Shown here: positions 10,773 to 22,695 of the stretch, in pieces
How positions within the stretch are numbered: the stretch's first letter is position 1
Layout: each line of letters starts with the position of its first letter
NCBI GenBank assembly: GCA_033439255.1
Contig: CM065881.1
Coordinates: 1,488,001-1,552,000, forward strand
DNA length: 64,000 nt
Reading direction: 5' to 3'
Source of the DNA: Hericium rajendrae
Lineage: Eukaryota; Basidiomycota; Agaricomycetes; Russulales; Hericiaceae
The notes under the pieces: model-generated
What the model was told of the DNA's origin: nothing
Database searches by the model: none
What the model saw: only the letters and a program-made list of their open reading frames with translations
Position numbers and translations under genes: made by a program

Positions 10773-11929
10773 TCAATAACCGTAAGGTGTAAGGTAAAAT
10801 CTCGAGACACCGTCGGGCGGACACTCTCCACCAGCAGAGGCCAAGAGCTGCCTAGTGATCCGCCCTGGCACTATGACGCGTCGAAATAACAAGCCATACA
10901 TCGTGGACATGAAGATACGGTCGTCGTAATAGAAGAAGATGGACGAGGGAGTTTCCGAGTCCACTCCTGGGAGGTCGACACCTTCGACTGCTGCCATTGC
11001 AACATCCTTCAGGTTTCCGGTCGCCACCGCCTCCAAAACGTTTTGTTCCATCCGCGCATGGTAAGCCTGCACCCTATCGACGGGCGCCGTCACGAGCGAC
11101 TTGCAGACGCGGATGGATGGACCCCAGTCGTCAAAAATGGAGCGCAGGCGTTGGAGGTCCCAGCCGTGGAGCGCACTGCTGCAAGCCGTTGGCTTCTGGA
11201 CATGATATGCAGACTGTGTTAGCACGCACCCGATTGCTTCCATCTCGTCCCACGAGGGAAGTGCCATGATATACTGGTTGGAATTTGGCAGAATCTTCAT
11301 CAGACGATCGTTGGTCCTGAAATCTCTTGGCAGTCCCGTTTGGATGACGACATGCGCCAAACGGGCCACGATCATGTACGCCGGCTGTATACACGGGCTG
11401 CAGACGGTCAGGCCCCACGAGTCCCTCGGCAGCTCGGCGGCATCTACGTCTCTGCCTGCGACTCTGTGTGCGCCAGTGTTGTCGAAAAGATAATATTCAT
11501 CTGCGTGAATTTGGAACGCGGTGGGCAGGCCGTGGTGGAGGCGATGGACGAGAATGTAGTACAAGCAATGTTTTATACCTGGAATGATGCATGTCGCAGG
11601 TCTGTCAAACATGAAGATATCAGAAGAGAGTGACCCCTACCGGTACTAGGCTGGCCTAGGAGCAGGCAGCGGAATGCCCTGTCTGGTCGATCAAGAAGGC
11701 CTCTGAGCTTCTCATACTCCTCGCGGACGAGGATTGTCGAGGAGAAATCAGAGCAGCCGGTGAGAGAGGCCCAGTCGAAGTATGTGACAGGAGCCCACCG
11801 CATACAAGCGGTCTCAGCCGTAAAAGGGTTTGGCGAATGACGATATATGCGCGACTGACCCGCAGAACGGAAACAGTGGGGCCAGAGGTTTGCATAAAGT
11901 TGTCGAAAGTGCTCTGTTGTCAGATCCAT
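10773..11929 (-). CDS. Crinkler/RHS-like P-loop protein with degenerate Walker A
   Basis: Predicted 364-residue protein from exons 11641-11929 and 10773-11578 (intron 62 nt, in frame). The layout matches a large basidiomycete family of Crinkler- or retrotransposon-hot-spot-like P-loop proteins: an N-terminal segment, then LLLGQPSTG joined by splicing to IKHCLYYILVHRLHHGLPTAF, then a beta-rich EYYLFDNTG segment and a long helical C-terminal part. In active relatives the Walker A reads GQPGIGKT or similar. Here one residue is inserted after the Gly and the Ser/Thr after Lys is missing, so ATP binding is doubtful. No secretion signal is seen. Function is unknown; the assignment is by pattern, not by search. 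Confidence 0.55.
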
Positions 11930-12461
11930 GGCGAGAGGTTTTTATCATTTGTTCGCCAGCTTGCAGTATGATATATACGAGAAAGCGCGCGGCGGATGCA
12001 GGCGGGAAATGGGCCATGTTGTGGAGGTTGCAAGACTCAGACACGAAGGAAGGAAGGAAGCACAGCCCGGGATTGGCCCGGGACGGAAGTAATTCAACTC
12101 GGCGCTCGCGGGTTCCATGTCAGCGCCATGTCAGCAACATGTCAGCGCTCAGATTCTCAGTACTCTCAGTGTAGTTCTCCTGATTTCTTTCCCCTCGAAT
12201 CCAGGTGTTTGATGACCTCCATATGACTCTGCATCGCCGTACAGACAATCCCAGATTTCTCTGTTCGTTGTGCTTGCAGTTGAACATCGTTCGAGCTGCC
12301 GAAGAAGGCTATTCAATGCCCTCTGATGATCACGGCGCTGCGCCCGACGCCCGTGCACTTCGAAGGACGAAGTCTCGCTCTTGGCCGATGGCCTACTGCA
12401 CCTTACGACAGGCGCTACAGGTACCTCACATCCGTCTGACACTATTTGACCCTCCCCCGGC
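11930..12461. promoter_or_regulatory. Divergent intergenic promoter region
   Basis: The 532 bp between the Crinkler-like gene (-) and the monooxygenase (+) must hold both promoters. It contains two direct copies of CCCGGGA near 12066-12082 and three copies of CATGTCAGC listed separately. Confidence 0.5.
12116..12146. repeat. Three CATGTCAGC repeats at 11-bp spacing
   Basis: CATGTCAGC occurs at 12116-12124, 12127-12135 and 12138-12146, exactly 11 bp apart start to start, so all copies face the same side of the helix. The reverse complement GCTGACATG carries a TGACA core. Position in a divergent promoter suggests a transcription-factor array. Confidence 0.7.
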
Positions 12462-14828
12462 ATGAGCAGCACAGGCTTCCAACTCGGTGAGTTCAGCATA
12501 GATGAGTACCGGCCGATGAAAGTCGTGTGCATCGGTGCAGGGAACTCGGGGATCATTGCGGCGCTGAGGTGCGCTTTCCATATTACCATGCAGTTCTGCC
12601 TTTGAAGGGATATGCAGGTATCTGGAGAAAGTCCCGAATGTGGAGTTGACGATCTACGAGAAGGAGGCGCGGATCGGCGGTGTGTGGTATAACAATATCT
12701 ACCCTGTACGTCGTTCTCCGTCGCGATGAGGCGGGAAGCTGACTGGGGAGTAGGGCGTCGCGTGTGATATCCCGTCGCATATCGTAGGCTCTCGTCTCTC
12801 ATATGCGTGGACTGTTGCCTGACTTCCTTATACAGTACCAGATTCCTTGGGAACCGAACGTACGCACGGCTTGCACGCAGTCCTACGACGGCGCTGACCT
12901 CCCCTTCACAGTCGCAATGGTCGTCGTTTTACGCGCCGGGCGCCGAGATACACGCCTACCTCGAGCGCGTCGCCGCCAAGCACGATCTCGCCCGCTTCAT
13001 CAAGCTGCAGCATGAGCTGCTCGCGGCGCAGTGGGACGCGGCGGACGGCAAGTGGCGCATCCGCGTGCGCGGGCCTCAGGGCGAGATGGCGGACGCGGCG
13101 GACGTGCTGCTACTGTGCACGGGGATCGTCAACCGCTGGGCGTATCCAGATATCGAGGGGCTGAAGGACTTTGAGGGACGGGTACTGCATAGTGCCGATC
13201 GTGCGGCGTGGAAGGAAGGAACGGAGGGCTGGGAGGATAAGCGCGTCGGCGTGATTGGTGCTGTGCGTTTGCGCGTCGAGTACGCGTCTGGTGTTGGTGT
13301 CGCTGATGGGCTTTTGGATTGGTTCAGGGCTCGTCGGCGATTCAGATCGTGCCGGCGCTGCAACCGAAAGTGCGGAAAGTTGTTAACTATGTGCGCGGGA
13401 AGACTTGGATATGTGCACCGTGGGGCCCGCCGCGGCTGAATGAGCTAGTAGGAAAGGATGGAAATGACGAGGAGTGTAGGTCCTTCAGCGTTGGTACTAG
13501 TCGGCAGCTACTCATTCCATATCGCAGATGTGTTTACGGACGAGGACAGAGAGAAGTTCAAGGATCCGGAGCATTACAGGTGGTTCAGGCGCGAGCTGGA
13601 AATAGCCATGAGCGTACGTGTTTTTCATGTCATAGTGCAGTCTTTAATGTAAAGGGGCTGAGACAGTCTGCACATCCGCTCATGAATCCCAAGTCGGAGA
13701 TGCAGGAGTGGGCAAGACAGTTCTTCGAAGAGGACATGAAAAGGAAACTAGCGAAGAAACCCGAGATTGCAGAACATTGCGAGTTACCCTCCCTATATCT
13801 CACCAGCCTTGCTAATGCCGTATCATCCAGTGATACCCCAATTTGCGGTGGGGTGTCGACGTTTGACGCCTGGGCCTGGGTATCTCAAAGCTTTATGCGA
13901 GGATAACGTGAGCCCGATGCCAGCTTTAACGCGATAGATGTTGATCAGCCCTCCCCAGGTTGACTTCATACCTGCTGAGATCAAGCGCGCGACTCCCAAG
14001 GGTCTCGAGACTGTCGACGGAAAGCACGAAGAACTGGATATCATTGTGTGTGCCACTGGTATATTTGATAACCTTTAAGACCTCGATGGATGTTCTGAAC
14101 CAGCCGCTTCGATTCTACAGGGTTTGATGTCTCCTACCATTACCCATATACAGTCGTTGGCCGCAATGGCGTCACTCTAAGGGACAAATTCACACCTCAC
14201 CCTGTCACATACCTGGGCGTCGCTGTCGACGAGTTTCCGAACATGTTTATGGTCGGAGGCCCTAATGCAGCTCTGACGACTTCATCGTTCCACACGTGGC
14301 TGGATAAACAGGTCATGTTCTCTGTGGAGGCGACGCTGAAGATGCAGCAGGAGCGCCTGAAGAGCATTGAGGTGAAGAAGGCGGCCGTGGAGGACTTCGA
14401 CGAGTACTTGGAGGTAGGCACGTCCGGGACAACGAGGGGCGGTCTGCTGACACGGCCCGCGAGCAGGCGTATTTCCCAGGAACTGTGCATGGCCAGAAAT
14501 GCAGAACATGGTTCAAAAATGGCGAAGCTGAGGGACGCGTCGTAGCGCTGTGGCCAGGTAGAAATGATGTCTGTCTGCGTAAGTATTGCGTATTCACGCA
14601 CCTTGGCAGGATCGGGTCTTCACGGGATCCGGGCCCTAAGTCACCCGCGGTGGGAGGACTTTGACTACGAGCGCCTCGGAGGTGTCAGGAACAGGTTCCA
14701 CTGGTTTGGCGATGGGCAGACGTTGAATGAGAAAACTATGAGTGGAGATCGTGAGTGTTCTGTTGATTGACGCTGCGATGGGACTCATGACCTGGGCAGG
14801 TGTGTGGTATCTGGAGGAATATTTGTGA
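12462..14828 (+). CDS. FAD-dependent monooxygenase, Baeyer-Villiger/FMO type
   Basis: Predicted 558-residue flavoprotein monooxygenase using FAD and NADPH. Fourteen exons: 12462-12568, 12618-12705, 12754-12783, 12836-12859, 12912-13262, 13328-13475, 13528-13613, 13667-13778, 13831-13907, 13959-14058, 14121-14413, 14467-14557, 14610-14750, 14800-14828. FAD Rossmann motif is CIGAGNSG (residues about 22-29); the NADPH motif is VIGAGSSA, restored by splicing; ATGFD closes the second Rossmann fold. The Baeyer-Villiger fingerprint F-x-G-x3-H-x3-W appears as FEGRVLHSADR, with Arg at the Trp position. It resembles fungal secondary-metabolism or detoxification enzymes, but no cluster genes are nearby. 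The intron 13779-13830 appears to begin with GC (GCGAGT); no GT donor keeps the frame. Confidence 0.88.
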
Positions 14829-15352
14829 GGCACTCCGGGTTTCTCCAAGCATGTCTTTGGGAGCTGGCGTAGCAAAAAGACGGGCTTCCGTGATATAGGT
14901 CTGGGTTTGCATGCTAGTTTGTGTATGGTCCTTCGAATCCATGGAGATATTTAATCAGCGCCGAGCAAGCGCGTTGGGTAATGGTGTGGACACTATCTGC
15001 GTGCTGGTTTACATCTCATTCAATCCATTCACCTGGCCGCTGCCTGGCCCCAGCGTTACGGCAGTTAAAATGATGGTTAAAATGATCCTGGTGAGCCGTT
15101 AGCGGAGGTCGTCGGAGACGGCGCTGAAAATGTGGGGAAAGCGTGCGAAGGGGGAGCCAAATACATGCAAAGTGATGAGGCGTGCATGATGTGCTCAAAT
15201 CTTCAATTCGGAATTCGGAGAGTGGCTGGTGTATATAGTCCAATGCAATTTCTCTCATTGTCCGTAACGTGCTCCTCGACATCGTCTACGAGGTGAGTTT
15301 CAAATATCACAATTCGAGGTTATCGCTCTAACTTCATTTCCAGTCTACCACC
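14829..15352. promoter_or_regulatory. MET5 upstream region
   Basis: Gene-free 524 bp upstream of MET5. A TATATAG element lies at 15232-15238, about 115 bp before the start codon, and could be a TATA box. No Met4/Cbf1-type CACGTG was recognised. Confidence 0.35.
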
Positions 15353-18300
15353 ATGCCGCTGACCCCCTCTGTCGCTGCCGTAGCCCGGGTAGCGCAGCTC
15401 GCCTCGGATGTCGTCGTCGAATCAGATTCCATCTTTTCCGAATATTGGAAATCACCGAGCACCAGCGCTCGCAGGACGCCCGTGGTATCTTTGCCGCGCG
15501 GGGCAGATGTTGCCTCTACGCTTCTGCGCGAGCAGAGCGCGACCCTCCTCTCGTACACTTCGTCCAGCTCGCAGTCCTTGACGCGCTTGCTCCCCCATCT
15601 GCCCGAACTCTCTACGCAGCCGGTCGTTTTCCACATAGCGGTGCAGAAGGATCTTGCGGACGTGCTCGTCCTTCGGTCTTCTGTCCCCTACTTCCTCCAC
15701 TCCTCGACTGCGCAACAGGCACACGATACCGCCTTGCTTGCGTCCCGTCTCGCGCGCACGGAGCGGAGAGCCGTCATTCATGTGTTCCATGTCGGAGACG
15801 CGAGCGAGGAAGTAATAGAGGTGGAGGAAGAGAAGGTCCAGCCATTCTTGCTCGCTGAAAAGCCTGCCTCGCCGAGGGCGTCACCAAAGCCCAACGGGAA
15901 CGCAGGTCTCCATGCGAACGGGCACGGGCACGGCACGGAAAATGGTACAAATGGCCAAGCTATACCCACACCTCCTTTATCTCCCAAGAGCACGACGGCG
16001 TCAGTCCCTGCCGACTCTTCTACCGCCGTCTTGATTCGTGCGTACGAAGCTGCTGCACTTACTACCCTAGCTCTCGTCCGCCGACCACAACAGCCCTGTA
16101 TCCGACGTGGTAGTCCCTCGGCCGAAACTACCATCGTGACGCTCGGTCGAACAGATTTCAAGTTCGACCTCGACGGCGTGTCTTTCGTCGATGTGTCCCT
16201 GGTCTCGCCATTCCCGGCGCCCCAGCTGCTCAAGGCTATCGGCGCGTCCGCTGCACACGTGGTCGTTCTGGAGCAGATCTCGAAGTGGTCCATGAAGTGG
16301 ACGCCGCTCTTCCTCGACGTGATCAGTGCCTTGCAGCAACGCGACGCCGAGTCCCGTCCGACGGTCCATAGTGCGACATTCGTGGACGGCAGCGCCATTG
16401 AAGCTGCCGATCTCTCCAGTTTCCTTGAGAAGACCGCAGCCGCATCTCCTTCGACTCGTTTGCAGCTGGGTCCTGCGACAGCACGTCAGGCCCATGTGGA
16501 GGCCCCGCATGTCCCCAGACACGAGGCGTCCTATACCAAGATCCTGTCGCACCTGTTCTCGGACCGAATGGAGATCTCGAATGCACCGTCGCTGGTGCCT
16601 GCGCAGGGTGAGATGGCCACCAGTCCCGAGTTCGCGCTTGGTCGGATTCGAGGAGACCTCGAGCAGCGCGCGGAGCTCATCAAAGCCGTTCAAGAGCTTC
16701 TGCGAGACGGAAGTTTTTCCAGCGATCTCCATTCTCTCCTCAGCCGTTGGGTCCTAGCCAAAGACGATGGCATCAAGAGCCGCGTGTTGGGAGAAGAAGT
16801 TGTGCAGAGCTTGGAGTCGAGTCCGGCCGAACACCCAGCAGCGGCGCGCATATTGGCCCTGCGCCAACACTTCCCTGCTCTGTCAAGATGGATCATCGGG
16901 TCTGATGCGTGGTCGTACGATCTTGGCGCGTCCGGATTGCATCATGCTATCGCCTCGGGCCTGGACATCAACATCCTTATCCTCGACACCCTGCCCTACA
17001 CGTCCCGGAACTCCGCTGATCCCCACCGCCGCAAGCGCGATGTCGGTCTTTACGCAATGAACCACGGAGACGTATACGTCGCCAGCATCGCTGTGTACTC
17101 GTCATATGCGCAAGTTCTCCAGTCCTTGATCGACGCCGACAAGTTCAAAGGCCCCAGTGTTGTGCTCGCATACCTGCCCTACAAGACCGAAGAGTCGCCT
17201 GCGCTTGATCTCATCAAGGAGACGAAGCTTGCCGTCGATTCTGGCTACTGGCCCCTCTACCGCTGGGATCCTAGCAAGGAGAAGGAGGGCAAGGAACCGT
17301 TCTCGTTGGACTCGGATGCCGTGAAGCACGACCTGCAGGCATTCCTCGACCGCCAGAACCACCTGTCGCAGCTGACGCGCTCCAAGCCGGAGCTTGCCTC
17401 GGAGATCGTCAGCAGCCTGGGCGAGAGCGTGAAGGAGGCGCGCAAGAAGCGCGCGCTGCAGGCGTACGAGGAGCTGCTCTCCGGAATCGATGCGCCGCCA
17501 ATCACGATTCTGTACGCATCCGACGGAGGCGCGGCGGAGAAGAAGGCGAAGCGGCTTGCGGGGCGTGCGAAGGCGCGGGGGCTGTCGACGACACTCGGGA
17601 CGCTGGACTCGATGAGCTTGGATGAGCTTGCGCAGCTCGAGGAGCACGTCGTGTTCGTCACGTCCACCGCCGGCCAGGGCGAACCGCCGCAGAACGGCAG
17701 GACGTTCTTCAAGGCGCTCAATGCCGCTGCCGCACAGGGCGTGAAGGCGCTCACTAAGCTGAAGTACTCCGTGTTCGGCATGGGCGACAGCCATTACTGG
17801 CCACGACCTGAGGACGCGCACTATTACAACAAGCCGGGCAAGGACCTCGATGCGCGCCTTGCGCAACTTGGTGGAGAGCGCTTTGCGGATCTGGGCTTGG
17901 GCGATGACCAGGATGCCGATGGTCCGGAGACGGGGTATAAGGTGTGGGAACCATTGATCTGGAAGGCACTCAAGGTCGACAGCATCGAGGTCAGAGAGGC
18001 GGAGCCCGAGCCCATCACGAACGAGCACATCAAGGTCGCTTCTCAGTATTTGCGCGGGACAATCGCCGAGGGTCTGGAGGACCAGTCGACTGGTGCTCTT
18101 GCGCCAAGCGACACGCAGCTCACGAAGTTCCACGGGATATACCAGCAGGACGACCGCGATATCCGCGACGAGCGGCAGGCGCAGGGCGTGGAGCCGGCGT
18201 ATAGCTTCATGATTCGCGTGCGGTTACCGGGTGGTGTGTGCACGCCGCAGCAGTGGTTGGCGATGGACCAGATCGCGGACGAGCATGGCAGTGGAAATTT

Positions 18301-20053
18301 CAAGCTGACGACGCGGACGACCTTCCAGTTCCACGGCGTTATCAAGAAGCACTTGAAGCCCTCCATCAAGCAAATTAACCGAGTGTTGCTTGATACCCTT
18401 GCGGCATGTGGTGATGTGAACCGGTAAGTGTCCCGATGGTCGCAGATGTGGTCGTGACTGACTCATGTCGAATGACAGGAATGTCATCGTCTCCGCCATT
18501 CCGAGCTTGTCGAAGCTGCATGCGCAGGTCTACGAATTTGCGAAGGATGTCAGTGAGCATTTGCTGCCGAGGACCTCTGCCTACCATGAGATCTGGTTGG
18601 ATAAAAAGATGGTGGCCGGTGGTGCGCTGCAAGACTTCGAGCCACTTTATGGTGAATTCTATCTTCCTCGGAAGGTTTGTCTTACCTTGATCATGCATAT
18701 TTCCATCTGTGACTTATAATGCGTCTTGCAGTTCAAAATCGCAGTCGCAGTTCCTCCAACGAACGATGTCGACGTGTTCGCAAACGATCTCGGATTTATT
18801 GCGATCATTGAGAACGGAGAACTCATTGGCTTCAATGTCACGGTTGGTGGAGGTATGGGTGTCACCCATGGAAACAAAAAGACCTACCCTCGCATTGGCA
18901 GCCTTTTTGGCTTCATTACCCCCGATCAAGGCAAAGCTGTTGCAGAGAAGATCATGCTGGTGCAGAGGGATAACGGCAACCGAGCAGAGTGAGCCGTTTT
19001 CACTTATGGTCTTGCCTTATTATCAAGCCGCTGACTCGTTTCCAGTCGTAAGAATGCCCGATTGAAGTACACCATCGACCGCATAGGTCTCGATGTCTTC
19101 AAGGCAGAAGTCGAGAAACGCCTCGGCTTCGAATTCCAGCCTGCGCGCCCGTTCACATTCGATCGCAACGTCGATGACTTCGGCTGGACCACGGGCGAAG
19201 ATGGGAGGCATCATTTCACCTGCTTCGTCGAGAACGGCCGCATTCAAGACGAGCCTGACAGGAGCTACAAGACGGGCTTCCGGGAAATCGCGAAGACTGG
19301 CAAGGGCCGTTTCAGACTTACTGCAAACCAGCACATCATTATCACCGACATCGAGACCGAGGACGTTCCCCTGATCAAGAGTCTACTTGCTCAGTACAAG
19401 CTCGACAACTTGAACTACTCGGGTTTGCGTCTCTCTTCGTCCGCCTGCGTGGCATTCCCGACTTGCGGTATGTCTCATAACGCGTGTCTGGTCGGTATGT
19501 TCTGACGTTATGTTGTGTTAGGTCTCGCCATGGCCGAATCAGAAAGATACCTTCCCCTTCTGATCGACAAAGTTGAGAAAATTTGCGAGGACAACGGCCT
19601 GCGCAATGACTCTATTGTCATGCGAATGACGGGTTGCCCTAATGGCTGCGCCCGGCCTTATGTTGCTGGTGAGTTGTTCTGCTAATCACGCTGCGAACAA
19701 AGCTCACGAGATTTCGCAGAGGTCGCATTCGTCGGCAAGGCACCAGGAACATATCTCATGCTGTTGGGTGGTGGATACCATGGCCAACGTATGAACAAAA
19801 TTTACCGAGGTGCGTTATCTTGAAGTTCGCAGTGGTATAACATGTACTGACGAGAGGTGCAGAGAGCGTTACCGAGCCAGAAATCCTGGCCATTCTCAAG
19901 CCTATGATCAAGCACTACGCGCTGGAGAGGCTCGAGGGTGAGCATTTCGGTGACTTCGTTATCAGGGCGGGCTATATCGCCCCTACCACATCCGGGGTTG
20001 AGTGGTATGATCGCATGGGCGGAGAGGGACCACACAGGGAGATTGCAGCGTAG
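15353..20053 (+). CDS. MET5: Sulfite reductase (NADPH) beta subunit
   Basis: Reduces sulfite to sulfide in sulfate assimilation. The 1,457-residue product matches Met5/Ecm17 length. Exons are 15353-18423, 18479-18674, 18732-18988, 19046-19467, 19522-19668, 19720-19809 and 19863-20053, in frame. The N-terminal third is a pyruvate:ferredoxin-oxidoreductase-like region. A flavodoxin-like domain follows ([43 protein letters not shown]). The hemoprotein part has two ferredoxin-like half-domains and the siroheme/4Fe-4S cysteines in CVAFPTCG and [12 protein letters not shown]. Six introns all fall in the last third, while the first 3,071 nt are uninterrupted. Confidence 0.97.
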
Positions 20054-20415
20054 ATCTTGGATAGACTTGACGAAGATTTTACCCGATATGCTTGTATAGT
20101 ATATATCTAATTGCTTGGCAATGTATTTTAGATCACTTCTCCGTGCATGCATGTGTCCATCGGGTGAATGTTGTTGCAGTTGCTCGAGCGAATTTTCACG
20201 TGCATGCGACGTCGGCGCCTTTTATAGTTCTGCATTTATCAGAGCAAGTGGGTTTAGAGTCTTTTAAGACACTAAGATCGAAGCAGACCCACTGGTCATC
20301 ATCGCTGCTTCGGTAGATGGAAGTTCAGACACAAGGATATGCTGCGTCAAGGCTACCAGACGCAATTCATGCGTATATATGTATTATTGATACATTTCTT
20401 TCACGGCTTTCCGGG
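20054..20415. other. Convergent 3' flanks
   Basis: Between the convergent MET5 and AGX1 genes. GTGCATGC occurs twice near 20141 and 20200; no gene is seen. Confidence 0.4.
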
Positions 20416-22304
20416 TTACGCACTCTGTCCGGTCGCTTCCGCGATCACTTCCTGCAGTACTCTGATGATCTGGTCGACGTCCCCGCGGGCACTGTCTACG
20501 GCTGTAATGCCAAGATGTCTGTCGAGATAAGAAACGTCAGTAGCGTTCACGGCTTGCAGGAGAAGGGTAGTACCCAATGCGGAAGTAGGTATCTGAGAAC
20601 GGGTCAGTGTGAGGCTAGAGGTATCCAGAGACGCGGAGAGCAACATACCTTTCAATGGACCAAGGCCTCCCGCAACGATCACACCCTTCTTGAGGAATAA
20701 TGGGAGAATCTGAGAGGCTTTCACGCCCTCCGGACACCACAACTAAACTCGCAATTAGTGGCGGCCAGGACGAGTTAATATATGGCAGCTTACAGCAGTC
20801 ATCCCGGTGGCTGCTGCCGCGGGATCCAGAGGCACCTCCTTCAGTCCCAAAGCGTGAGCAGCTGCTTTGATCCGCTTGCTCGTCTCGCCGTGGAGGCGGA
20901 ACCGGTCATCCAGAGACAGCGATCCCTTCGTCAGTTGGACCAGGGATTCACGGTATGCGTAAATCAAGTTGACGGGCGGTGTCGCGAAGTAAGCCGCAGA
21001 GCCCGACTCGTAGGCCTTCATAATCGGCAACCATCTATAGGCACGTCAGCCATGGGGGAGTGTACGACATACGGGTGTGGGTGGAGGCTTACCTCTTCCA
21101 GCTGGCGTAATATGTGGTGATGGGCGCCTTCCGCGTTTCAAAGACCTGAAGGAGACCTGTCAGAAAGATGGTTGTGTTCTGATTATCCGTCGACTTACCT
21201 TCATCGCTCGCTGGCTTGCGACGACGATGCTGAGCCCTGGCGGTGCGCCCAAGCCCTTCTGACTAGCAGTCAGGACAACGTCGAGCCCCCAGTCGTCGAA
21301 GCGGATATCTTCGCTCGCGACCGAGCAAACGCCATCCATGACCACGAGCGTTTCAGGCGACAACTTCTTCACGGCATTGATGACGGGCCTAGGGTCAGAC
21401 AGGACGGCTGTGAAATTTGTGTCAACAAAGTTGCATGTCCTGACCGAGGGGCGCCCACGAACCTGACGATGTATCGACATGTGTTACGGTCACAATCTTG
21501 TACTTCTTGGACTGCAGAGCCTTCTCGACTTCTGCGATGTCGACCGTAGCGCCAAAGCGCGCTTTGATCTCGTCGACCGCCGCGCCATACGTCCGGAGAC
21601 TGGTAAAGATATGAGGACTGTCTTCGCTGATGCGGTGCGCGATGGGACCTACCAGTCTGCGAAGCTGTCGCCAAAATAGCCGGTGTTGAGCACCAGCGCA
21701 TTCTCACCGGGCTCGATGAGGTTGGCGGAGATCTGGGGTGCGTCGCCGTGAGCGTGTGCATCCACGCCAAGGCTGCAGCCCTACCTGATCCCACCCAAGC
21801 GTGCCCGACCCGGAAATCAGGAATGGCTGGGCTGTCTTCGAAAAGACGATCTCTCTGGTGGTGTGCGGGATACGACGTCAATTGCCATATGCTGCTTAGA
21901 GCATGCAGGGCCGCGCACCTCGTCATGCGAAGACTGTCACCGAAGACAGGCACAAACTCCGCAGATACATGGGAAACGGAAGGATGCGCATTGGCGTATA
22001 AGACCTGGGGTTAAGAGCACGTCAAGGCAGTGAGAAGGGCGTATGGAGGAAGACGTGCCTCATCGGTGACTTCAATCGGGCCAGGGATGCTGCAGCATGG
22101 GAATCTAAGATTCGAGCGAAGATGCGATAACGAGATACTTACACTAGCAACCTTCATGGAGAGCCAAAAACGTTGAGCAGAGATTTAAGGATGTCACGGG
22201 CACTACTCACTTGTGCGGCGCCTGATGAAGAGGGCGCATCGATCATTACATTATAGGCCAGACACGAGCAGAACACGCACCTGCTTGAATTGTTTCGATG
22301 ACAT
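20416..22304 (-). CDS. AGX1: Alanine-glyoxylate aminotransferase
   Basis: PLP enzyme transferring the amino group of alanine to glyoxylate to make glycine. Fourteen exons: 22281-22304, 22211-22221, 22143-22151, 22059-22089, 21919-22004, 21785-21854, 21653-21732, 21463-21599, 21199-21407, 21093-21145, 20794-21034, 20649-20742, 20574-20592, 20416-20518. They sum to 388 residues in frame. Three are tiny: 11, 9 and 19 nt. Together they rebuild FKQAPHKLLVIPGPIEV and KDTYFRIGHLGITAV, both conserved in the family, which is strong support. The PLP lysine lies in LTASQKGLGAPPG and its aspartate partner in VVMDGVCSV. The intron 22005-22058 uses a GC donor (GAG|GCACGT). Another candidate start inside the third exon would lose the conserved N terminus. 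Confidence 0.92.
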
Positions 22305-22695
22305 CTCGCGTCTTGAGAGGAAAGAACGGTTGAGGAAGGTATATAAGGGGTTTGGACGGGCAGCGTGTCTGACGAGGAAGGGAGACGAGTAGATTCTCGA
22401 TAGCATACTTATCGGGACTCCGTGTCCCACCGTGCCCATGGGAATAATTGAAATACCGCGTTGCGTGCAACTCTGCGGCTGCGGCATTTGCGTCTTCCGC
22501 CAGCTGACCCACTGCTGACCCTTATGTATGTGAACGATGCGGACTCCCGATGCCCCCATCACGGAACGGGTGCACGTCGGCTACGGACTGCCCCGCTTAC
22601 TGCGTCGCTTGTCGCAGGCCACCGGCAACTCCATGGGGAGAAATGGGTATTGTGGGGTATACATATTCTAGTCACACAGCAAGCGTAGCAATAAT
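22305..22695. other. AGX1 upstream region
   Basis: Lies between the AGX1 start and the 3' end of the dynein gene on the same strand; presumed promoter and terminator. No gene is seen. Confidence 0.4.
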
